Source: Trichocoleus sp. FACHB-46
GTDB lineage: Bacteria > Cyanobacteriota > Cyanobacteriia > FACHB-46
NCBI RefSeq assembly: GCF_014695385.1
Contig: NZ_JACJOD010000010.1
Span: 103,685-167,684 of the forward strand
Direction of reading: 5' to 3'
Length of the DNA stretch: 64,000 bases
In this document: in pieces, positions 28,148 to 36,131 of the stretch
How the letters are laid out: the number at the start of each line of letters is the position of its first letter
How positions within the stretch are numbered: position 1 is the stretch's first letter
The notes under the pieces: model-generated
Seen by the model: the letters and a program-made list of their open reading frames with translations, nothing else
What the model was told of the DNA's origin: nothing
Database searches by the model: none
Position numbers and translations under genes: made by a program

Positions 28148-30748
28148 ATGCCTTATGTAACGAAGATTGAGGATATTCAAGCATATATCACTAAGTTTTC
28201 TTTGGCGAAGACCTTGTGGTTAGATACAGAAGTTGCGGATTGGAGTACTTCAAAACCTCGCCTTTCTTTAATTCAGGTTTTGGTTGAGCCAAATAATGCA
28301 ACTCATGAATCAACTTGCATTCTTGACGTACTAGATAGACCTGATTTAGCGGCAGATTTTATTGCCAAAATTATGGTTCATTCTCATATCGAAAAAGTTT
28401 TTCATAATGCTTGCTATGACTTGAAGTATTTGGGAGGCCAACAAGCTCAGAACGTCACCTGCACTTTGAAGTTAGCCAAAAAGATTGGCAAACAAGTACT
28501 AGGCACTACTAACTTAAAGCTAAAAACCCTTGCTACTGAACTCTGCCAGTTTTCTGATGTAGATGCGGAAGAACAAGGTAGTGATTGGGGCAGGCGATCG
28601 CTCACGCCTAAGCAACTACACTATGCTGCGATGGATACCGTTTATCTTGCTGCTGTCCATCGCTGTTTGTTAGAGAAAACTGATCCAGAAGCTGTGACGA
28701 GAATTTTCGATATGGCATCTAACGGCACTCAGAAATTCAAACCGAAGGCTGATCCTGCTTCCTTAACTGCTACTAAGGTTCGGGTCGCGTTTGAGTGTCC
28801 GCGTCTTTTTTATCTGCATCAGAAGTTTGGTGGCAATACCCTTTTTATTCCCACGGATGGAAACATAAATTTTGGGGTAGGTAATGCTTTTCATAGTTTG
28901 GCTGATGCGTTTGTTCAGCTAGCGCTACGAGAGCCTCAATTTCAAGCGCTCATGCAATCTAATGCAGATCAGCTTCAAGTTGAAGAAGTAGCCGCCCAAA
29001 TGCAATCGTTGTTTTATCAGCTGAAGTTTTTTCCCTATTTGCAAGAAGTGTCTCAAAAAGACCCGCGCCAATCTCCTGGGTTACTAAAGGTATGGACGGG
29101 TTTACAAGGACTAATCAAAAAATTTGCTGAGCTATTAATCAAGAATCGACTGTTCTGTGATGCAAAAACTGTTATTCAGAAAACTTTCGTTACTGGCGAT
29201 CGCAAACTTGAGTACGTTTTTACATTGCCGGATGGTACACAACAACGAGTTGCTGGTGAATTTGACTGCTTAGTTTACAACTTTGAACTTCAGCAACAGT
29301 GTGTTATTGAATTCAAAACTTATCGGCCTATTGACCCTTCAGCTCAGTTAGCGCAAGTAGCACTATATAGCTATATGCTCTGGGCCAAGAATAAAATTGC
29401 TGTAGACTCTGCTGTTTACTGCGTTCTACCAGAGTTTCAAGAATATTCTTATTCTTGGAAGCAGCTAGAGAGCACTGTACACCAGCTCATTCCGCATAAG
29501 TTACAACAGATGCAGCAATGGCTGATGTGGGAGCAAAATCGGCTTGAACCCCCGCCATCCACTCTTGAGGCTCAACGTTGCAACATCTGCCCCCAATACG
29601 AAAAATGCCAAACTTACTTTGCAGTTGGCGATCGCTCCACTACTTCGGATGGGGGAGCTAAAGCGATCAAGCCACCTATTGTCAAAAAAATTAAGCTGCC
29701 AGAACCGAATGCCGATGAAGTGGGAGCAGCATTAGTAGATACTTTGCATTCTTTCAAGCTAGGAGTTGATTATCAAGGGGCAGTGACAGCTCCTACGTTT
29801 ATTCGAGTCAAGCTAAAGCCACATCCTGGTGTTAAAGTTGCTTCACTTCTAAACCGCTCAGCAGACCTTCAAGTGCAGCTTGGCTTGGCGAATCCTCCCT
29901 TGATTACACCGCAAGCAGGTTATGTCAGCGTTGATCTACCGCGCTTAAATCGCCAAGTAGCTCACTTCGATCACTATATTCAGCCCGTTTATTCTTCCCC
30001 AACTGAACCTATCAAGATTGCGGTCGGTGTTGATCTCAACGGTCAGTTAATCGAAGCTGATTTGTCAGAGCCAAATACCTGCCACTTTTTAGTGGGTGGA
30101 ACAACAGGTAGCGGTAAGAGCGAATTTTTGCGATCGCTGCTGTTAAGCTTGATTTTTCGGCACTCGCCCCAAAACCTCAAGGTTGCTCTAGTGGATCCCA
30201 AACGGGTAACGTTTCCTGAGTTTGAGTCCATGCCTTGGCTACACTCACCCATTGTCAAAGACACGGAGCCAGCTATTGACCTGATGACTGAACTGGTCGA
30301 TGAAATGGAAGCTCGTTACAGGCGTTTAGAGAAAGCTAGATGTGGAGATATTAAAGCTTACAATCAGCAGGCAACTCAGCCTTTGCCACGCATTGTCTGC
30401 ATTTTTGATGAGTATGCTGACTTCATGGCTGAAAAAGAAGCTAGCAAAGAACTAGAGCAAAGTATTAAGCGATTAGGAGCCAAGGCACGAGCAGCTGGAA
30501 TTCATTTAATCATTGCCACACAGCGTCCAGAAGCCAAAGTCGTAACGCCTCTGATTCGATCCAACTTGCCAGGACGAGTTGCACTTCGCACAGCTAGCGA
30601 AGCGGATTCTACCATTATTTTGGGTGGCAAGCAGTCAGAAGCAGCCTACCTTTTAGGTAAAGGTGACTTGCTCTATCATTCGGGTGCTGGTTTGTGGCGG
30701 CTTCAAAGCCTATTTGCAGAAAAGGTGACTTTACCAGGAAATGCTTAA
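28148..30748 (+). CDS. RNase D-type exonuclease / Cas4-RecB-type nuclease / FtsK motor fusion
   Basis: An 866-residue protein with three enzymatic parts. (1) Residues ~1-185: DEDDy 3'-5' exonuclease like RNase D, with Asp26 and Glu28 in LDTEV, Asp91 in CYDLKYL, and Tyr159-x3-Asp163. (2) ~205-495: PD-(D/E)XK nuclease of the Cas4/RecB group, with His249, Asp373 in GEFD, and Glu388-x-Lys390 in VIEFKTYRP. Its Cys217, Cys478, Cys481 and Cys487 are in the arrangement that holds a [4Fe-4S] cluster. (3) ~525-866: FtsK/SpoIIIE-type DNA translocase with the substrate-threading domain (VKLKPHPGVKVASLLN), Walker A GGTTGSGKSE (650-659), Walker B CIFDEYADF (Asp754, Glu755) and TQRP (791-794). There is no membrane domain and no C-terminal gamma domain. 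All catalytic residues appear intact. It is the last gene of the operon and overlaps the convergent HHL1-like gene by 4 bp. It may cut DNA while moving along it; the biological role is unknown. Confidence 0.9.
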   Translation: MPYVTKIEDIQAYITKFSLAKTLWLDTEVADWSTSKPRLSLIQVLVEPNNATHESTCILDVLDRPDLAADFIAKIMVHSHIEKVFHNACYDLKYLGGQQAQNVTCTLKLAKKIGKQVLGTTNLKLKTLATELCQFSDVDAEEQGSDWGRRSLTPKQLHYAAMDTVYLAAVHRCLLEKTDPEAVTRIFDMASNGTQKFKPKADPASLTATKVRVAFECPRLFYLHQKFGGNTLFIPTDGNINFGVGNAFHSLADAFVQLALREPQFQALMQSNADQLQVEEVAAQMQSLFYQLKFFPYLQEVSQKDPRQSPGLLKVWTGLQGLIKKFAELLIKNRLFCDAKTVIQKTFVTGDRKLEYVFTLPDGTQQRVAGEFDCLVYNFELQQQCVIEFKTYRPIDPSAQLAQVALYSYMLWAKNKIAVDSAVYCVLPEFQEYSYSWKQLESTVHQLIPHKLQQMQQWLMWEQNRLEPPPSTLEAQRCNICPQYEKCQTYFAVGDRSTTSDGGAKAIKPPIVKKIKLPEPNADEVGAALVDTLHSFKLGVDYQGAVTAPTFIRVKLKPHPGVKVASLLNRSADLQVQLGLANPPLITPQAGYVSVDLPRLNRQVAHFDHYIQPVYSSPTEPIKIAVGVDLNGQLIEADLSEPNTCHFLVGGTTGSGKSEFLRSLLLSLIFRHSPQNLKVALVDPKRVTFPEFESMPWLHSPIVKDTEPAIDLMTELVDEMEARYRRLEKARCGDIKAYNQQATQPLPRIVCIFDEYADFMAEKEASKELEQSIKRLGAKARAAGIHLIIATQRPEAKVVTPLIRSNLPGRVALRTASEADSTIILGGKQSEAAYLLGKGDLLYHSGAGLWRLQSLFAEKVTLPGNA

Positions 30749-31173
30749 CTGCGCTTGAAGAGAGAGGTGAAGCGGTCTTTGACGTTGGCGATCGCCGATT
30801 GGAACGCATTGGCAACTGCTTGCTCAGGTTTTACGGCAACTTGGATCGGTTCGTCGCTAAATTCCTTCAAGCGATAGCCGTATTCCAGATTGGCTTGATT
30901 TTTGCGGAGGATGGGGAATAGGCGGAATGCACCTTCGCGCAAATCCTTCTCGCTGTCGTAGATTGCCATGTTGATTTGGCTGCTACGCTTCACCGCGATC
31001 GAGCCGACCGGATACCACTGCTTCTTACCCTGAATTCGCATATAGATATTGAACTCAGGCACCCCATCAGTCTTCATTTTGTCGTACTGCTTCGAAGCTT
31101 CAGTCCGCTTGACAGCTTTCTTAGAAACAGACTTTTTTGGGGTTTCTGCCTTACCAAATCCACCACTCGTCAC
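30745..31173 (-). CDS. HHL1-like thylakoid-associated protein
   Basis: A 142-residue protein opening MTSGGFGKAETPKK. It has a Lys-rich N-terminus and a conserved-looking core, FNIYMRIQGKKQWYPVGSIAV and LREGAFRLFPILRKNQANLEYGYRLKE. The opening and core resemble the cyanobacterial relatives of plant HHL1 (hypersensitive to high light 1), a factor in photosystem II protection. I recall that family from memory and could not search. No membrane helix is visible. The stop codon overlaps that of the nuclease-motor gene on the opposite strand, marking the boundary between the unusual operon and core photosynthetic gene content. Confidence 0.6.
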   Translation of the reverse strand: MTSGGFGKAETPKKSVSKKAVKRTEASKQYDKMKTDGVPEFNIYMRIQGKKQWYPVGSIAVKRSSQINMAIYDSEKDLREGAFRLFPILRKNQANLEYGYRLKEFSDEPIQVAVKPEQAVANAFQSAIANVKDRFTSLFKRS

Positions 31174-31492
31174 AGCGATCGCTCCTTGCTCTCTTAAGGA
31201 AAGTTTACAGTATTTTCAGAAATGAGAGAACTACCGAGAGTGCGGATATCTACCCGATCCCCATTACGCTAAGATGCTGTTTCTAGGGACTTCATAATCA
31301 GGTGAAAATTGGCAGCGATCGAGTATTCTTAAGGGTCAGAGTAGCGATCGCAACCAGCAAAGATTCCCCTGAGTAAAGTTTAAAGTTTGGTACCACTGCG
31401 CTTATGATCTGGACTGCATGTTATGTCGTAGGTGCCTAACCCCCTAACCCACCCTGGCTCGGCCATGCATGACCCTTGAGAGGACGCAACGA
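31174..31492. other. Intergenic region before parA
   Basis: 319 bp between divergent genes with two GCGATCGC-like sites and the repeat fragment at 31434-31460. No RNA gene or clear promoter motif was recognised. Confidence 0.4.
31434..31460. repeat. Fragment of the dispersed palindromic repeat
   Basis: GCCTAACCCCCTAACCC plus CACCCTGGCT resembles the reverse complement of the right end of the repeat at 33053-33166 (GGGGGTTAGGTC). It lies just upstream of the orphan parA gene. Confidence 0.45.
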
Positions 31493-32431
31493 ATGGGATT
31501 TATCATCGCAACTGCAAACATGAAAGGTGGCGTTGGCAAAACGACCCTCACCATCAACTTAGCCACTGCCCTGGCCAAAAATCATGGCAAGCGAGTTTTA
31601 ATTGTCGATCTCGACACCCAAATCAGCGCCACCCTCAGCCTCATGGCTCCCGGCGATTTTGCCAAGCTCCGCAACAATAAGCGCACCCTGCGACACCTAG
31701 TACATCGGGCCATTTATAGCGACAAACAACTGCCTAATCTTGTCCCTGAAGCAGTCCAAGCCTACATGTGTAATGTCAAAGGATTGGATTTGTTACCTGG
31801 AGATATTGATTTATACGATGAATTCTTAGTTTCTGAAATGCTGTTTGAAAAAGCCACAAAAGACAGCACCAAAAACTTTGAACAAGTTTGGAATAACTTT
31901 GAAAAAGGGCTTATTTCAAGTATTCTGCAACCTGTTCTGAAAGACTACGATTTCATCATTCTCGACTGCGCCCCTGGCTACAACCTTTTGACTCGCAGCG
32001 CTCTCTTAGCCAGTGATTTCTACGTTCTGCCTGCTAAACCCGAACCCCTCTCTCTAATCGGAATTCAACTTCTGGAACGACGCCTTGCCAAACTGCGAGA
32101 AACTCACAAGGAAGGTACACCAGTCAAGATTCAACTGCTGGGCATTACTTTTATGCTCTCTGGCAATATACTCACGAGTCGCTATTACAGCCAAGTCATG
32201 AAGCGGGTGAACGAAGACTACAGCGAAGCCAAAATCTTTAAGACTCGGATTCCTGTAGATGTGAATGTCTCTAAGGCTGTCGATTCATTTACCCCTGTGG
32301 TGCTCAGCAATCCGAGTTCATCAGGTGCTAAAGCCTTTGCGGGACTGGCCCAAGAATTTCTACAAAAACTCACGGTTGCGGCCCGCCTGGACCAAAAGCC
32401 TAGCAAGTTTGCCCTCGCTGACATGGAGTAA
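31493..32431 (+). CDS. Orphan ParA/MinD-family ATPase
   Basis: A 312-residue deviant-Walker ATPase. KGGVGKT (11-17) contains the signature lysine, Asp residues follow in LIVDLDTQ, and the Walker B strand is FIILDCAPG. ParA ATPases dimerise on DNA when ATP-bound and position plasmids, chromosomes or cellular cargo. A ~60-residue insertion (about 60-125) before Walker B is larger than in minimal ParA. I chose the ATG at 31493, which follows GAGAGGA by eight bases; an ATG eight codons upstream has no such site. No ParB-like gene is adjacent, so the cargo is unknown. Chromosome, carboxysome and envelope positioning are all possible. Confidence 0.85.
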   Translation: MGFIIATANMKGGVGKTTLTINLATALAKNHGKRVLIVDLDTQISATLSLMAPGDFAKLRNNKRTLRHLVHRAIYSDKQLPNLVPEAVQAYMCNVKGLDLLPGDIDLYDEFLVSEMLFEKATKDSTKNFEQVWNNFEKGLISSILQPVLKDYDFIILDCAPGYNLLTRSALLASDFYVLPAKPEPLSLIGIQLLERRLAKLRETHKEGTPVKIQLLGITFMLSGNILTSRYYSQVMKRVNEDYSEAKIFKTRIPVDVNVSKAVDSFTPVVLSNPSSSGAKAFAGLAQEFLQKLTVAARLDQKPSKFALADME

Positions 32432-32449
32432 ATCTTGAAGAAATCGTAG

Positions 32450-32480
32450 GGGCTTAGCTTCTACTCCAAATGCTAAGCCC
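32450..32480. terminator. Stem-loop between parA and the VOC gene
   Basis: GGGCTTAGC (32450-32458) pairs perfectly with GCTAAGCCC (32472-32480). It lies between convergent genes and may end both transcripts, although no U-tract follows on either strand. Confidence 0.55.
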
Positions 32481-32504
32481 TGAAATACCAAGCGCAGCAA
32501 TCAG

Positions 32505-32951
32505 CTACACCGAACTCTCGGCGGGTTGCTTTTCTTTGGCGGTTTCTTGCACGCGCAGGGCGACTTCTTGCCCATAGGTGAGTTCTAGAATATGGCCATC
32601 TGGATCGGTGACAAAGGCCCAGTAGCCAATTGGGGGGCCTGCATCAGCGGGGCCGTTGTTAAGACAACCTTCTTCTCTGGCTTGGTCACAGAGGCGATCG
32701 ACGACTTCGCGGCTTTCGCAGGCGACTCCTAGATGAGCAGGGGGTAAAAGTTTGTGCTCGACGTTGGGTTCTTGTAGCAACACAATCACAAAGGGCCGCG
32801 TGTGGTCGGTGAGCCAAGCTACGTTCTCCCCGGTTTTGGGGTCAGTGCGCCGATGCACCGCTTCCATGTTGGCGTATTTGCCATAAAAGGCAATGCTGGC
32901 GTCCAAGTTGGTAACGGGCAAGGCCACATGGGTGAATCCAATATCAGTCAT
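32505..32951 (-). CDS. VOC/glyoxalase-fold protein
   Basis: A 148-residue protein of the vicinal oxygen chelate superfamily with two beta-alpha-beta-beta-beta units. The first opens FTHVALPVTNLDASIAFYGKYANM. The second ends WAFVTDPDGHILELTYGQEVA. His8 and Glu (in HILELTYG) are likely metal ligands. Lactoylglutathione lyase, bleomycin resistance and dioxygenase members all share this outline, so the substrate is not defined. The C-terminal extension of ~15 residues is Lys/Glu/Gln-rich. It stands alone, convergent with parA, and a full dispersed repeat lies between it and ileS. Confidence 0.82.
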   Translation of the reverse strand: MTDIGFTHVALPVTNLDASIAFYGKYANMEAVHRRTDPKTGENVAWLTDHTRPFVIVLLQEPNVEHKLLPPAHLGVACESREVVDRLCDQAREEGCLNNGPADAGPPIGYWAFVTDPDGHILELTYGQEVALRVQETAKEKQPAESSV

Positions 32952-33052
32952 TTTTAGTTCAAATCTTGAGGCTTTACTTCACCACTATGGCGTGCAAGCC
33001 TGCCAGACGTTATCTTCTGGGAGATAGAACTATGGGCGATCGCGAACAAAGA

Positions 33053-33166
33053 ACCTCTCCCCCAGCCCCTCTCCTACAAGGCGAGGGGAGCAAAAAGTCT
33101 CTCAAAGCCTTATCTATAATCCGATTCCCCATTCCCTAGTAGGGAAGGGGGCTAGGGGGTTAGGTC
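33053..33166. repeat. Dispersed palindromic repeat, copy 2
   Basis: Left hairpin: GCCCCTCTCCT with GCGAGGGGAG. Right hairpin: CCCCATTCCCTAGT with AGGGAAGGGGG. It ends GGGGGTTAGGTC. The outer ends match copy 1 (541-626), but the spacer between hairpins is longer (about 45 bp) and differs. It lies immediately downstream of ileS. Confidence 0.75.
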
Positions 33167-33169
33167 AAT

Positions 33170-36055
33170 CTAAAATTGACCTTCTAGGGCGGGTTCGCAG
33201 CGTTCGCAGAGTAGGGAATGGGCTGCTGATTCGCCAACGTGGGTGGAGTAGTTCCAGCAGCGATCGCATTTTTCGCCATCGGCTTTCACTACACCCACAC
33301 CGAGCGCATCAGATTGGGAGCTGTATTGCAAGCCTTCTAGAGCAGCGGGGGAGTCGAGCAGTTCTACCTGGGAGACAATGAACAGGTAGCGCAGTTCGTC
33401 TACGCCGTTGCCGTTGAGGCTGGTGGCAGGGTTCATGGTTTGTAGCTGCTGGCGTAGCTCTAGGTCAGGTACATAAAGTAGGAGCTTAGCTTCCAGCGAG
33501 GAGCCGACCATTTTCTCAGCGCGGGCTTTCTCCAACACTCGGTTAACTTCGGCGCGAATTTGCCGCAAGGCAGGCCAGGATTTTGCCAGAGATTCCACTT
33601 GCCAGCGACCTTCGAGATGCACCCAACCCGCTTCAAACACTGATTTGTAGGGGGTGGAGTAGGGCAGGAATTGCCAGATGTCTTCGGCCATGTGGGAGAG
33701 CACGGGCGCGATCGCTCTCGCCAAGTTCTCAAGGATGATCCGTAACACGGTTTGGCAACTGCGACGACGGAGAGCATCCGAGGCGCTGATATACAGCCGA
33801 TCCTTGGCGATGTCTAGGTAGAAGTTAGACAAGTCTACGACGCAGAAGTTTTGCACCGTCTGGAAGAAGCGGAAGAACTGGAAGCTCTTGAAGGCTTCGG
33901 TGATTTCGTTGAAGACTTCGCAGGAGCGATGCAGCATGTAGCGATCGAGTTCTGGCAAGTCTTCGTAGGCGATGGAATCTTTGGTGGGATCGAAGTCGTG
34001 CAAGTTGCCGATCAAGAAGCGGGCGGTGTTGCGGATCTTGCGATACACGTCCGACATTTGCTTCAGGATGTTTTTGCCAATCAGCACGTCGGAGGAGTAA
34101 TCCACGGACGACACCCAGAGGCGCAGGACATCGGAGCCATAGGGAGGTTCGTCTTTTTGGTTCTTGCCGCCGTTGATCACGATCATCGGGTCTACGACGT
34201 TGCCCATTGACTTACTCATCTTGCGGCCTTGCTCATCCAAGACAAAGCCGTGGGTCAAGACGGTGTTGTAGGGCGCAACGCCATTGGCGGCGACGCTGGT
34301 GAGCAAGCTGGATTGGAACCAACCCCGGTGCTGGTCGGAGCCTTCCAGATACATGTTGGCGGGGTAGCACAGTTCCTCGCGCTGCTTCGCGACTGCGGCC
34401 CAGGAGGAGCCAGAGTCGAACCACACGTCCATTGTGTCGGTGCCTTTGCGGTAGCTGCGACCGTTGTTGCGGTAGGTTTCTGGCAGCAGCTCTTCCACCG
34501 GGAGCTCCCACCAAGCATCAGAGCCTTTCTCAGCAAAGATGGCTTGGACATGGGCGATCGTTTCTTCGGTAAGCAAAGGTTCTCGGGTGGCTTCGTCGTA
34601 GAACACGGGGATCGGCACGCCCCAATTCCGTTGACGAGAGATGCACCAATCGGATCGCTCAGCCACCATTGAGGTGATGCGGTTTTCGCCTTGGGCGGGA
34701 ATCCATTGGACAGAGGCGATCGCTTCTAGAGCGGCTTCCCGGAACCCAGATACCGAAGCAAACCACTGTTCAGTCGCTCGGAAGATAGTTGGCTTTTTGG
34801 TGCGCCAGTCGTAGGGATACTTATGGACGTAGGGTTCTTCTTTGAGGAGCGAACCCGCAGTTTGCAAGGCATCGATCACGGCTTGGTTGCCAGGGCCGAG
34901 GACGTTTAAGCCTGCAAATGGGCCTGCCTCTTCGGTGAAGTCGCCGTTGTCGTCTACTGGCGCGAAGACAGGTAAGCCGTAGCGCAAACCCACTTGATAG
35001 TCATCTTGACCATGACCGGGGGCAGTGTGAACCAAGCCTGTACCGGATTCGGTTGTGACGTAATCGCCACCCACGACAATCGGGCTTTCGCGATCGAACA
35101 AGGGATGGCGATAGGTGGAATGCTCTAGGGCTTGGCCTTTGAGCGTGGCTTTAACGGTGAGAGTCGTCCCCAACACTTCTGAGAGGCGCTCCACGAGTTC
35201 GGCGGCGACGATCAGGTATTTGGTGTCGGGGAGGCGATCGCTAGGTCCGACTTCTACCACCGCGTAGTTTAGCTTTGGGTTGACGCTGACGGCCATGTTG
35301 GCGGGAATCGTCCAAGGAGTTGTAGTCCAGATTGCCACTTTCAAATCTGGCAAATAGGGGCCAAAAGCCTCCTGAGCGGTGTCAGACAACCCAGTCATGG
35401 GGAAGGCGGCGTATAAGCTGCGAGAGGTGTGGCCTTCGGGATACTCCAGTTCTGCTTCTGCTAACGCTGTTTTGGAACTAGGACTCCAGTAGACAGGCTT
35501 GCGACCGCGATAAATATGACCTTTCAACACCATTTGCCCAAATACCCCAATCTGAGCCGCTTCATAAGCAGGTGTGAGAGTCAAATACGGATGCTCCCAA
35601 TCGCCCCAGATGCCATAGCGCTTGAAGGATTGGCGCTGGTCGTCCACAGTGGCGATCGCAAAATCTCTGGCTTTGTGGCGCAGATCCAAGGGCGTTAGCT
35701 TTTGCCGCTCGTCTGGTTTCATGTTTTGCAGAACTTTCAGTTCAATCGGCAAACCATGACAATCCCAACCGGGAACGTAGCGAACTTTGCGCCCCTGAAG
35801 CAGGTGAAACTTATTAATAATATCCTTCAGAATCTTGTTGAGGGCGTGGCCAATGTGCAGCGAACCATTGGCGTAGGGAGGCCCATCATGCAGAATAAAC
35901 AGCTCACCTGGATTGTTCTGCGACAGGTGCTCATAAATCTGGTGCTCTGCCCAAAACTGTTGCAGCTCTGGTTCGCGTTTGACAGCATTGGCGCGCATGT
36001 CAAAGTTGGTTTTGGGCAGATTGACGGTGTTTTTATAAGTTCCTGATTCTGTCAC
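33170..36055 (-). CDS. ileS: Isoleucyl-tRNA synthetase
   Basis: A 961-residue class Ia synthetase that loads isoleucine on tRNA(Ile) and edits valine. The HIGH motif is in NGSLHIGHALNK and the KMSKS motif in GRKMSKSMGNVVDP. An editing domain (CP1) lies between, recognisable by TTPWTIPANMAV and GTGLVHTAPGHGQDDY. A C-terminal zinc site (CDRCWNY ... LLCERCEPAL) completes the bacterial type. I place the start at the GTG at 36055, giving VTESGTYKNTVNLPKTNFDMRANA, the common cyanobacterial opening. A TTG ten codons upstream is possible but adds a hydrophobic tail. All catalytic motifs are intact. Confidence 0.95.
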   Translation of the reverse strand: MTESGTYKNTVNLPKTNFDMRANAVKREPELQQFWAEHQIYEHLSQNNPGELFILHDGPPYANGSLHIGHALNKILKDIINKFHLLQGRKVRYVPGWDCHGLPIELKVLQNMKPDERQKLTPLDLRHKARDFAIATVDDQRQSFKRYGIWGDWEHPYLTLTPAYEAAQIGVFGQMVLKGHIYRGRKPVYWSPSSKTALAEAELEYPEGHTSRSLYAAFPMTGLSDTAQEAFGPYLPDLKVAIWTTTPWTIPANMAVSVNPKLNYAVVEVGPSDRLPDTKYLIVAAELVERLSEVLGTTLTVKATLKGQALEHSTYRHPLFDRESPIVVGGDYVTTESGTGLVHTAPGHGQDDYQVGLRYGLPVFAPVDDNGDFTEEAGPFAGLNVLGPGNQAVIDALQTAGSLLKEEPYVHKYPYDWRTKKPTIFRATEQWFASVSGFREAALEAIASVQWIPAQGENRITSMVAERSDWCISRQRNWGVPIPVFYDEATREPLLTEETIAHVQAIFAEKGSDAWWELPVEELLPETYRNNGRSYRKGTDTMDVWFDSGSSWAAVAKQREELCYPANMYLEGSDQHRGWFQSSLLTSVAANGVAPYNTVLTHGFVLDEQGRKMSKSMGNVVDPMIVINGGKNQKDEPPYGSDVLRLWVSSVDYSSDVLIGKNILKQMSDVYRKIRNTARFLIGNLHDFDPTKDSIAYEDLPELDRYMLHRSCEVFNEITEAFKSFQFFRFFQTVQNFCVVDLSNFYLDIAKDRLYISASDALRRRSCQTVLRIILENLARAIAPVLSHMAEDIWQFLPYSTPYKSVFEAGWVHLEGRWQVESLAKSWPALRQIRAEVNRVLEKARAEKMVGSSLEAKLLLYVPDLELRQQLQTMNPATSLNGNGVDELRYLFIVSQVELLDSPAALEGLQYSSQSDALGVGVVKADGEKCDRCWNYSTHVGESAAHSLLCERCEPALEGQF

Positions 36056-36131
36056 AGTCGGAAGCCAACGAAGGATAAAGGTCAAGTCTTGCTTTGACCA
36101 TTATCCTTGACAAGCTCCCTATGCTTCAAGT

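Noticed and set aside
28148..30748. Calling the fusion protein a cell-division FtsK
   Set aside because: It has no membrane segments and no gamma domain, and two nuclease domains precede the motor, so a division role is unlikely.
33851..34672. Two open frames on the plus strand inside ileS
   Set aside because: They lie antisense to well-conserved IleS motifs and have no ribosome site or recognisable protein features.
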